From Acanthaster planci (lineage: Eukaryota; Echinodermata; Asteroidea; Valvatida; Acanthasteridae), in NCBI RefSeq assembly GCF_001949145.1, contig NW_019091497.1, forward strand, positions 326,253 to 388,252: 62,000 bases of DNA, in the 5' to 3' direction. This document shows, one piece after another, positions 22,860-32,563 of the stretch (positions are counted from its first letter, which is position 1; every line of letters starts with the position of its first letter). Position numbers and translations under genes: made by a program. The notes beneath the pieces are model-generated. The model was not told where the DNA came from. It ran no database searches and was given only the letters and a program-made list of their open reading frames with translations.

Positions 22860-24300
22860 AAACCTTGAAGGGTTTGAGTTTACAAGTATCTTGTGTTCAT
22901 GTCGGATGAGCATTTATCATGGGTCAATCACATTGACTATACAGCGACAAAGATTTCCCAGAAAATCTGCTTTCTTCGTCGTTCTGTTAAGCCCTGTGTT
23001 CCAAACATAATATTCACGTTGTTGAGCAGTGCCATGGTCTTGCCTTTGATTATTGTGACATTGCTTGTCCAGCTGCATAGACTGAGATCTGGGTAACTTT
23101 TCATTAACATTTCAATCACGAAAGCTTTGATGGTGCCATGTCATGGCTTGTTATGGGGTTGTGATAGAATGGCAATTCTTGAGTTCCCCTGGATCGGATG
23201 AGGGTCACATGACCTCGTTAAAAATTAGATAGGCTAGAAAAGCTACATAATCGCTCAGCAAGAATGATCCTTTAATGCTGACCCGAGAACCCATGTAGCT
23301 GACTTGAACGAGACCCTTTCTTGGTAATCGCTACCTGCTCATTAGCATTGCCATAGAATGTGTGACGTCTTAAAGTGCGTTAATAACTTCAACCCATGCT
23401 ATCTTTCTTCCCTTTTCACTGCACCAGGTCATCCCGTTGGTACCCGTTTTTAACGAATGGTTCTTTGTCCCTGGCAGTAGTCCTCAGAACAAATGTCGCC
23501 AACGCACATTTCAGTATCTTGGAACCCTGGGTTGGAGCAAATTAATAGCAGTACATAGACAAGCAAATTCTCTTCCTTTTGTAAAATCATATTTTAAATA
23601 CCTTCATTGTTTTTGTATATTCATTCTTATTTTTATTTGCATCTTCAGTTAAGTATACTTTGGGATTTTAATTCCTTGAATTCTTGTACTTTTGTCAACT
23701 AAATTACCTAACAACTTCCATTGTTTGTATTGCTCTTTGTTATATTCCGATTTGCTGTCATGTTACCCTCGTGTTTACAAACCTTTGGCTAAGCATTTGT
23801 ACTATTTTACTTTTAATATTGAGGTACAGAAGTTTTGTTCTGTGCTATTGTATTCTCTTAATTTTTTTATATATGTTTTTATTCCAAATTTGAATTGTGA
23901 ATTTTTTTTTTATATTTTTTTTTCCAAGTCCATTTTCTTATTTGCGCCGTTCTTACTCTATTAAGCTTTTTAGTTTAATTGTTCGATTTGTTTAGTTGTC
24001 TTCATGTTTGTATGTATTTTTCTTTATTGTTTTTTAAGTCTATTGTGATGCCTTCTCGATTAGTTTTATTTAGTTTTAGTCTTAGTGTTTATCTATCTCA
24101 TTATGCACCTGTTTAAATTTGTGAACTTTGTAATTGTGTGTCAATTCTTACCATTTTTGGCTTTTTTTCTGTTTCTTAATGTTTTCCTGTTTTACAAAGT
24201 ATTTTGATAAACTTTTGACTTACGTTTGTAGATATCTAATTTTGGTTTCTCTGTTTTTTATATTCTAGTATATAATAATTTGTTTTTAAGTTCAGGGCCC
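22860..24300 (+). mobile_element. 5'-truncated, decayed CR1-like LINE
   Basis: Bases 22893-23096 encode a reverse-transcriptase thumb segment (DEHLSWVNHIDYTATKISQK, CFLRRSVKPCVPN, then SSAMVLPLIIVTLL). After frameshifts, 23235-23600 still shows fragments of the C-terminal region (KLHNRSARMIL near 23240, then NKCRQRTFQYLG near 23490). A T-rich 3' portion runs to about 24.3 kb. The element splits the Kazal-locus flank of copy B into two blocks and has no counterpart in copy A. Confidence 0.75.
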
Positions 24301-24364
24301 TCGTTAAAAGCAGCAAGCCTTACTGACGAGACTACCATGATTAAATAAAACAGTAATTAAATGA

Positions 24365-24645
24365 TATGATCTGGATAATCATCACATGTGAACATCACAA
24401 CCCCAATGGATAGGACAGAAGTCGGGCTTGAGTCAAATCAATAGAAAACGTCCAGTGGATCACACGCTTATTGTCACCGATTTATTCTGTTTTTGAACAG
24501 ACAGTGATTAACTCCAATTTTCCACATTATACACGCCGAGGAGTAAACAATTTTTTTCAAAGGATTCACGTTTCAATGAAGTACACTCAGTTTTGATGAA
24601 TGGCGTTGCTTGCTGCTTTTCATAGTGAGGAAACTGATTTACAAA
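24365..24645 (-). repeat. Kazal-locus 3' flank, copy B (outer block)
   Basis: Bases 24365-24520 match 13330-13520 in reverse complement. The block also matches 7841-8200 in direct orientation, so the flank exists in three copies in the window. Confidence 0.7.
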
Positions 24646-24937
24646 TTTCTCTGGAAAGTTGCAAAATTAAAACTAAAGGTCTGTGTTTCTGAGTTAATCA
24701 TAACTTTCAAAAATCAGGCAACATGTTTCCTTTAATTAACTGCTACTTGATAAATGCTCAAAACCTCTACCCCGAATAATGCAAAAATTAGTGTTTCAAT
24801 TATCATTGTCATATAGCTCCAAAAATTCAAGAGGTTTTTTTTTTCTGGAATTAATTTCTCAAGGCGAGAATGATTTCAAGCTTAGCCAGTGCCCGGTATT
24901 GCTGAATCCACGATGTCTTCCACTCTTGGGGGAGGTG

Positions 24938-25111
24938 TTAATCGGTGGCGCAGCGACCCTTCGTGTACGTGAGTGTGGTCGGTAGCTCCTCATTTCTCAT
25001 GGCTGAACACACAACGCAGAGATTTGGGTAGGTGGTTCCAGTGCTGGCACACACAGGCATCAAAACTGGGGGACACACCAGTGCGAGGTACCCTTCACAA
25101 AATGTTGGGAG
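24938..25111 (-). CDS. Kazal gene 2, exon 3 (Kazal domain)
   Basis: The exon runs from LPTFCEGYLALVC to TKGRCATD and stop. It is one codon shorter than in gene 1 between Cys1 and Cys2. Confidence 0.85.
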   Translation of the reverse strand, partial: LPTFCEGYLALVCPPVLMPVCASTGTTYPNLCVVCSAMRNEELPTTLTYTKGRCATD

Positions 25112-27099
25112 CTATCAAAGAAAGCACAGCAAACGAAAACGTTTTTACTAGACTTGGAAGCTTAATGCTCTAAAGGGAAGGTGCAATCATTTTGTTTTAT
25201 TACAAACCTTCCTGTGCACCTTTGTGTCCCGGTCAACCTTCAATTAACCAATTTTCAACGTTTCTTTTACCATTTCAAAGGGTATTTTGCTGCCTTTTCA
25301 GTTTTTATGCTTATGAGTATTTTCATATTCATGAGCAAAACTGTGATTTAGGAAAAAGCCTAAATATTGCATGGTTTGTCCAAAAAAAAGTCCTACAATT
25401 TTTGTAAATTTTGCTGGACTAAATTTTCTTTTGTTTGCTAATTTATTGTTGTTTATGTGCATAGCAGTAAGTGAGCACCAGTCTTTTTCTCAGAAATGTT
25501 TTCGGTAGGCCTAAGTAAATTCTGGGTTCACGATTTTAATAGAAACGCCTTTCTGGTCATTAAAGTGCTACGTAAAGTTTTCCATTAGCCCATCAGGAAT
25601 GGTAAATAAAAAGGCAATTTGTTAACATTTCTCTGAAAAGCAGTAGATGAAGAGGATTGGCAAATAGTTTTTATATTCACTTCATGTGTACTTTTATTCT
25701 CATTTCAACCCTCCCCTCTGTTTTCAAGAATAAAATTTTCCTCATTCAGTAACGCCCCCCCGCTTCCTCATTTTTTGAGATGCGTCAGTCTACCAGGTCA
25801 CTGAACCCAACCACTATGCATGGTGTTCCTTGCTCGTTTGGGAATGATAATGTTGCGCTGTTTAAGTTTTGTTCTGGAGTTCGGCTGTTTACTGAAATTC
25901 ATCATTTTCACTTTTGTATCTCAATCTTCAAAGAGCCTTGTTATTTTTGGCCCATCTCGCAGCTGGGGAGGATTCCGCCCCAAAGAATTCGGCTGTGCCA
26001 CGTTTGATCGTTTGTCAGAAACTTGGCGTGCATGTAAAGACACTCCTTGTCAGTACAGATGTGAAGTTTCAACTCATCAGACATCTGATTTTGTTGTTTG
26101 ATGATCAGAGGTATATGCGTCACAGCCCGCTGAAATTGACACCGCGGTGGAAAAAGTATTGGTTGACCTGTCTCGGGAAAACGCGCGTTGCGTAGTTCGA
26201 TTTTCACAAAATTGGTGTGAAATGACCGTGAACAGTTACTCGAAAAGGTACTCAAGGCTCAGCTCCAAAAACAAAAATGGACTGCGGCGATGTTTGAAAA
26301 AATATCGAGATGGGGCGTTCCGCCATTTCAGGGTTAAAGGTTCGTAGAGTTGGGCACAGGAGATTTAGAGCCCGTACGTCTTTGACATGAATGCATGTTA
26401 TCGGCATACTCACCACAGGTCCAGGCTGACTGACTGCCTCGCAGACACCGTACAGCAGTACTGCTGAAAATTATCAAATGTTAATTGTCAAATGTCACAG
26501 TAACTCTTTCCTTTACATACTGAGGGCCCGTTCCCCGACAATTTTTCCCAGACTTTTTACACAGCAAAAGGTTTCCCAAGTCCAAAACCAAGTACTGGGA
26601 TGAAGGCAAAGCTCAGCAGAAATTAACATAAAAGCGAATTTATTTTAACTCGCGCTAACAAAGATACGGCGGTTACTCGAACGTGTTTTAAACTTTCAGA
26701 CAAAATGGCTACGTGCTCTTTAATCACAAAACGTAAGTTATTTTCGGATTGAAAAAAATTAAACAGCCCAATGTGTATTCGGCTTGCCGAATTTTCATAT
26801 CGGGTTCTTTCCTTTTTTTTGTAGTCGAAAATCTATAGAAAATAAACGTTTGACATATAATACTGAATTAATCTACCACTGTTGCACCGTCAAGTCCTTT
26901 AACAAGTCCCGAGGTGTGCTAAATACAAAGGTTGTTCAAGTATCAAGCACATAGGCTACGTTTGACTTAGTACCACACATGAGAATCTCTATTATGAACA
27001 ACCATTTCACCACATCCACAATAGGTGAGAAAAACTACAAATTATTCTCGGCATCGACGGCTCCTTACCTGCAATGCAAATAAGACTAGAGTGACGCAT
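24938..27099 (-). CDS. Secreted single-domain Kazal-type protein, gene 2 (3 exons)
   Basis: The exons are 27099-27069, 26463-26414 and 25111-24938, joined 31+50+174 nt in frame to give 84 residues. Donors are gcag|gtaagg and gtg|gtgagt; acceptors are ttttcag and tgatag. Exons 1-2 give a signal peptide (MRHSSLICIA, then AVLLYGVCEAVSQPGPV). Exon 3 holds the domain with C-x7-C-x7-C-x10-C-x2-C-x18-C and the core CASTGTTYPNLC, identical to gene 1. The C1-C2 loop and the reactive-site region differ (VCPPVLMPVC against WCPLLWQPVC). The P1-position residue is Pro, unusual for a working inhibitor, so a changed or lost target is possible (inference). It faces gene 1 and is its inverted duplicate, including intron sequence. 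Confidence 0.85.
25600..26350 (-). other. Kazal gene 2, duplicated intron 2 sequence
   Basis: The - strand sequence of this interval aligns with about 10440-11160 (+). Overlapping ORFs in three frames are non-coding shadows. The adjoining part of the intron at about 25.15-25.6 kb has no clear match in gene 1 and may be an insertion. Confidence 0.6.
26414..26463 (-). CDS. Kazal gene 2, exon 2 (50 nt)
   Basis: The same length, phase and border sequences (ttttcag|cagta.. and gtg|gtgagtatgccga) as in gene 1. Confidence 0.8.
27069..27099 (-). CDS. Kazal gene 2, exon 1
   Basis: The start is atgcgtcac, as in gene 1, and the exon ends gcag|gtaagg at phase 1. Confidence 0.8.
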
Positions 27100-27172
27100 A
27101 CTGAAGAATTCTTTGCCAGACGGCTGGTCAACGACACAGAGTGTGTGATGACCTGTAGTTGGGACAGTCTAA

Positions 27173-27179
27173 ATTTATA
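27173..27179 (-). promoter_or_regulatory. TATA box of Kazal gene 2 (tataaat)
   Basis: It lies 74-80 bp upstream of the start codon on the - strand, which would place transcription start about 45 bp before the ATG. Gene 1 has attaaat in the equivalent place. Confidence 0.45.
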
Positions 27180-27784
27180 CTTTATTTTCCCGAGACACAT
27201 AACACTTTTCAGGTCACAAATACAACTGAACCCGAACTGACGAACTCGAGAGTTTGACATGTTAGGCATCGTGTACCATATCACGTCAGTGCTTTGCGAG
27301 ACGCCTCTGATATGGTGGTTTTACTGTGTATGCTGCCGCCTTCTGTTTTGTCCGATCGTAAACAACGTCAAATTTCGAATACAAAACGCTAGGCGCGGCT
27401 TACTTGCTTTTCAACGGAAAAAAGTCTGCCTCACAAGTATATTTTTGCAACGATTTCTATTCACAAAGTCAAAAGCCAGTAGGATTTTTCCCAGGGGACA
27501 GTTGCCTTATCAGGTTTGGTATCACCAGCGTTAAAAATATAGATTACATTTTTCCCCATTGCAGACCAAGTAGATCATACGCCCTTGAATATTTATAAAA
27601 AGGTGATAAACGTGTACCTTGCAAACTGTTTCTTCACTCCTCGTTTCGTTGACTTCTGCACAACTTCAACCTCGGTACTGCCATACATCAACTTATGTTA
27701 TTATTGATTTCCAAATACCTCATACATCTCAAATTCCGACATTAGTGTTTCTTGGGATGTTCCAGTTAGGAATCATTCGTCCAT

Positions 27785-27890
27785 AACATATCGAACGTGA
27801 TAGGGCAACCCCATGTAAAATCCCCCATAGATGGACCGCGCGAGGGTTCTGGAAGTTCGCTGCGTGGGTTTTTACTGTCAGGCTCCTAAT
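27785..27890. repeat. Solo end of the TIR element seen at 14.0-14.9 kb
   Basis: The block gatagggcaaccccatgtaa.. through ggttctggaagttcgctgcg to ctgtcaggctc matches 14790-14875 in direct orientation. No opposite end is visible nearby. Confidence 0.55.
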
Positions 27891-28564
27891 AGCCGTGGGG
27901 CACACAACTGGACACCGTGGGGATGAGGTTACGGGGGCATTGCTATTGAGCCAGTTCCAAGAGACGATAGAACAATGGAGTGGTGTTTATTGGACATTCC
28001 CAGGGCCTCCTCAAAGCGGCCGAAAACATTGCTTTGGGTTTTGTAAAGAGCGAGCGTCACAAAACATTTGTTACGTATAGGCGTTTCACAAGTCCTGCCA
28101 CTGGACTATGGCGAATAGCGTTTCCATGGTCACCGGATCCGTAACCAGAAACATGTATGGAGGCAACGCAAGTACTAGTCATTGTGGCCCGCAAAAACGT
28201 AGAATTAGAAACGGTTGCGGTACCCAAACGGAGACAAAATTTATAGAATGTTACAAATGAAACAGCTTTGACAATAATTGATATGCAAGTTTCACCCCAT
28301 TGCCGCTCTCCCTCTCTCCCACACTTTGAAGAAAATAGGCCCAATCCTTTTTGAACGGCGCCATGCTCCAAGGAATTGGGGGCGGCCTAAATGATTCACT
28401 TACGTTTTTATTATTCAGAGACAACCTATAAGAAAAATCCTTCATAGTTTGAAACGGCACTGAACCAACTTCAAACATCGGTTCTCGTTTTGTCAGAGCA
28501 ATGACAATAAACGACAGATAACTAAAATATGCAAACATGTGGATATTTCTGACCGAGGTCTTAA

Positions 28565-28745
28565 AACATCAGAGTTGTAGACTCTAGTCACTTGACTTGG
28601 ACTCGAGTAGGACTCGAGTCGGTATTTTGTTGACTCGTGAAATGACTTGTAACAATCAGTTCTTGACTGGTGACTTGACTTTGCCTTACACAAAATGACG
28701 TGTAACTTGACTTTATGACTTGTTACCAACGCAAGTCAGAAAACT
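28565..28745. repeat. Degenerate gactcgagt/gacttg simple repeat
   Basis: Recurring gacttg, gactcgag and cttgact words form a low-complexity array. ORFs across it are artefacts. Confidence 0.7.
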
Positions 28746-28786
28746 AGTTATTTTGAAGTAGGCCTGTCGACTTACGCTTTGCGTCC

Positions 28787-29640
28787 TTAAAATGATGTCG
28801 TTTGCCAAAGGCCACGCTGAATCACTTGGCTGTTTTCATTGATTTTCCCCGAAATTCCGAGGCGAGTTTCTGCCTCTGGAACTTGGTCTTGTGCCGGCTG
28901 GATATTCTTGCACAACTGAGGCAAGTTCTCTCCAAAGAGCAAATCTGTAATTGGCATTTGCACTGAGCAGAGGCTCCCAAATTGTTGGTTGAGGTCAGGC
29001 TTAATGAGTTCTTGTCTGCGCAGATTTAACTCGTAGTTAGCATAGCCAATTATGGCCACTGCGTCCAGCAACTGCGTGATGCGTCCCTTGGCATTGGCAT
29101 CTTTGGCACAAGCGCTCATTTGAGACTCGATGCAAGAAATGACCGGCACCGTGGCCTTGGGAAGAGCCTGCTGGACTTTTTGGAACTATATACCAAGCGA
29201 TTGAGTCTTGGACTTGAGTGACTCCCAGATTTCGGGGTTCACCCGTGTGCATTCCAATTGTGGAATGTTGGCCGGACGTTTGTAGTCCTTAAGTTTCGAG
29301 ACAATTTTCTCGTCGGCAGCTTTGTGACGTAATATCTTGCCCACGACATCGGCTAATTTCTCGCCAACGGCGCTGCCTGAATCCTCAACAGCGTATAGCT
29401 GTTCGAAGGATTGCAGCACCTCTCCAGTCGCGTCACCCCCTTCCTCTGGCTGAAGCAGCTCATCAACTGCTCTGTCGACCTCGATCGACTCTGCCCCAGA
29501 AGAGCTGTCTTGATCCACCTTCTGTCGCTTTGCAGGTCGGTTGGACGGGGAAGTGAGAAACCACCGTTTGGATGTTATCTGTCTGCCATTGTCGCTAGTT
29601 GATTTTGAAGAGTGGAAAATTCTTTATTTGTTAAACAATG
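28787..29640 (-). pseudogene. DIRS-type retroelement ORF1 (gag-like) remnant
   Basis: One reading frame runs from upstream of 29518 to 28787, broken by a single in-frame TAG at about 29186-29188. Beyond 29518 the same frame continues upstream through SKRWFLTSPSNRPAKRQKVD without a clear start. Recognisable stretches are LKDYKRPANIPQLECTRVNP, VNPEIWESLKSKTQ, ITQLLDAVAIIGYANYELNL, RRQELIKPDLNQQFGSLCS and PITDLLFGENLPQLCK. These resemble the ORF1 proteins of DIRS-like tyrosine-recombinase retrotransposons from marine invertebrates (from memory of the family). No reverse transcriptase or recombinase is present nearby, so this is a fragment. It could also be a related stand-alone repeat protein. 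Confidence 0.65.
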
Positions 29641-29737
29641 GATTCTCTCTACTGTGAAGCACACCGGTGACAGGTGCAATCTCACGTAAGGCCGAGGTGC
29701 TAGGGATAGCGAGGTAGAACTCCATCTTTACCTCAGA

Positions 29738-30074
29738 CTACAGGACCAATGACCAAAAGGTAGAGTCTAGGTTCAGATGTGCTCTAGCAAATGCCAGACG
29801 AGACTCATGTTTCTTTCTGGGAAGTGGTGTCTTCCTGGGCCTACATCCGTGGAGACCTCCTTTGTGCAATACTCGTCGGATAGTTGCCCGTGACACCTTC
29901 GTCTCTGCCTTATCAAGGGTATCAATTAGGGCCTCGGTTCCTGATGATACTCTGAACTGTTGAAACAGGGACCCCATATTGCTTGGAAAATGCCTTTTAG
30001 CCGTTGCCTTCTTTATGGGCATTCACGATACGCTGGCGTATATCCTCACTGATGAGTTCGTTCTTCTTGGCCAT
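29738..30074 (-). pseudogene. Tc1/mariner-type transposase fragment
   Basis: The start MAKKNELISEDIRQRIVNAH.. at 30074 matches the N-terminal helix-turn-helix of Tc1-like transposases. After an early frame change near 30020, the frame ending at 29738 contains TLDKAETKVSRATIRRVLHK and GLHGCRPRKTPLPRKKHESR, then LAFARAHLNLDSTFWSLVL, as found just before the first catalytic Asp block. The frame stops at that point, so the DDE catalytic domain is missing. Inactive copy. Confidence 0.8.
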
Positions 30075-30522
30075 GGTGATGAGTAACTAAGAGTAATCTA
30101 AAAACTTTTCCTTTTTTAATACTCTTTGGGGGAAATGGCATTTCATCAGAATCTTGAACACAAAGTCATCAAAAGAAGGTATTTATTCAATTGGAACATC
30201 TTGAAATAGGTTCATGCCAAAGATTCTTGCAGTAATAGAAAGTGAAAATATGCAATATGAATGAAAGGACTTTTTTCTTGGGATTTGTCTGGAGAATAAA
30301 TAATTTTGACCAGGAGCAAAAGTAACCTGGGACGTATCTATTGTTATGCAAATGAGGTTTAGCCAACACACGTGGGTTTGTGTATTACTACAAATAGACA
30401 AAAGATATAGTGGAAGTACCAACATAATAGCTTATAAAAAGGAAGAATTTAGCAAAGTATGTTATTTTCCAAAGGATACGAATAAGTTTGAGCACAACTA
30501 TTACTGCACAATGTCATCATTT

Positions 30523-30550
30523 AAAAAAAAAAAAAAGAAAAAAAAGAGAG
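30523..30550. repeat. A-rich tract
   Basis: A run of A interrupted by single G bases; possibly the tail of a small retroposed sequence on the + strand. No source is recognised. Confidence 0.5.
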
Positions 30551-30830
30551 GGGAAAAAGGCAAGGCTATCTTTGGGTCATTCTTTTTCCTTGGTCGAAAT
30601 CTGCACAGGGTCTGCGGCATAAAAATGCCTTTTACCCGCAAGAGCCACAGGAAGGCTCGATTGGAAATAAGAATCACTGAAGTACACATGGACTCCCCGA
30701 TAATCCAAAGAGTGGATGGGAGAGGCACAGTCTTCAGGAAGGTGAACTTCTGGCACATACTCCAAACACACATGTAAACGGCACTACATATGTACAACCC
30801 AGTCAACAGCCAGACATTAGGCACTCATAA

Positions 30831-31307
30831 CTACGTATAACTTTTGTCATTTTCTTCAAAATCCTCTCCTAAGCCCTTTCTTACTATTAACACTAACCCC
30901 CAAGGGTGTGTGTAAAATCGTATTGAAATTGGAGGACTTGGGACTGTTAGGGTTAAAGAACAACAATGCATAAGTTCAACCAAACTGTGCCAAAGTAACG
31001 CAATTCCAAAGTGTTGTAATCCAGTCCCCTGCAAGACTGTGTTTACAATCTCGTCCATCTCGTGGAAGAAAAAATGGTCATCAAGCCTTGAGCCGAGTTC
31101 CAAGCTAATTCCAATGAACTGTGGCAGATCTTTCCCATCTTTGTAACTGTTCACCAATAATACAACTGGTCTTCGACTGGACTTGTTGAAAGGATTTGTA
31201 TTGGACTCGACTCCAACGGTAAGAAGTAAACTGGCCATCTGGACAGAAGCTTGGAATGAGGAGACACTTTTTAAAGGTATCAAATCAGTGCAAAAAAAAC
31301 CAAACAA
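30831..31307 (-). other. Unidentified 158-codon ORF, possible gene or transposon relic
   Basis: This is the longest uninterrupted ORF outside repeats and recognised genes, apart from a 178-codon frame in a Kazal intron. The segment around RRPVVLLVNSYKDGKDLPQF and LELGSRLDDHFFFHEMDEIV reads like protein, with balanced composition, while the C-terminal third looks non-coding. I recognise no family, and no splice partners are evident. It lies between the Tc1 relic and the 3' end of the DPY19L1-like gene, on the same strand as that gene. Confidence 0.25.
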
Positions 31308-31309
31308 AA

Positions 31310-32427
31310 AAAATCATGGAGAAAATGTGGTTGAAATATTTCTTGTTATTTAACTGCATGTATTACATACAAGTTCTGTCTCACAAACGTAAACAAAAAC
31401 TTATATGAAACCTGAGCAAATACATTTATACATGGAAAAACAGACCTCCAGAATAACAGCTAACAATGTGCCGCATGGTTTGCCGATAGACCGTGCACAA
31501 AAATAAAGCGCATTGTAGTTTACTGGGTCCTATCACTGTGCGTGCTCCAGATCAGCCATATCAGCGCGACAGCTGTAAGTGTACCAACTGAACTATACTG
31601 GTGTGTGCAGGCGTGGCATACATAGTGTGGACCTCTGCACAAAAGAAGTCCACATAATGTACATGTAGGGTGTACGATGGCGTTGTGTGGACTCGCACAA
31701 GTCCACACAATGTTTCCCCCTCTCTGAAAAACAGTTTCAGAGGCATTTGGGGTCAAGGTTATCTGTGGCAAAATGAAGAGGAACAGTCCAGGAAATCATC
31801 GTAAAAAATCCAGCTCGAAGGAGTTATCCTAATTAGAGAAAAAAGAGCATTGTCCTCAAGTTTTCTTAACCACAGGAGAACAAAGGAATGTCCTCACTTT
31901 GAATGTAAAACAGGTATGGGTGTTCTGGCTGGTGTAACACCAGGTATCTTTTTTTTTTATCTCAAATAACCGTGTATCACTGAAATGCCAAACCGGCTTC
32001 ATGTTAACTGCTGTGATGTGAGACAAGTTATTTACATCACAACATTACCAAGGTGTATTCACACACAGCAAGCATAAAAACAGCGAAACATTTTTTCTTC
32101 TCTGTTAGTTGGTCAGTGACCCATTGCCTGCACTCCACAATTTGCGATCATGACTCAATACTCAAACTGACTTTCTCAGACTCCATCTCCCATATTTCCA
32201 ATCAGATGAGACTTCAGTCTTATAGACTCATAGCAAGAGCCTTTGTCGATGCAAGGCAAAATCCAAATTTCCAGCCTACACATAAAATCTTACTAAAACC
32301 CTGCCGGCCATTTTAAAGCAATAAAAACAAAACGCAGTCCGTAACATCAACGACATGCATAACTTTTCAATAACGGCAAGAACAAGTATTCACAGTCGTA
32401 AAAGCTTGACACCGTCTCTTAAACGTG
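31310..32427. other. Downstream flank / 3' UTR region of the DPY19L1-like gene
   Basis: No further coding exon is recognised. It presumably includes the 3' UTR, whose end I cannot place. Confidence 0.4.
31692..31722. repeat. Short perfect hairpin (ttgtgtggact..agtccacacaa)
   Basis: An 11-base perfect inverted repeat with a six-base loop, next to related cacaagtccacac words. Intergenic; function unknown. Confidence 0.6.
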
Positions 32428-32563
32428 TCAGAGCTTCAGAATGGTGTAGACGTCATTGCGGTAGACCTCCCTGAAGTAAGGGGCGGCGTTTCGATGAAGC
32501 TTCAGGCAGAGTGGTTCCTCGCCAGCATTCTCCTGGTCCTCAATGTCCCAGATTTCGGGCAGG
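32428..32563 (-). CDS. DPY19L1: DPY19L1-like exon 21 (last)
   Basis: [20 protein letters not shown].. to [12 protein letters not shown] and TGA. The acceptor is ggatgcag. No clear AATAAA signal was found soon after the stop, so the 3' end of the transcript is not placed. Confidence 0.92.
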
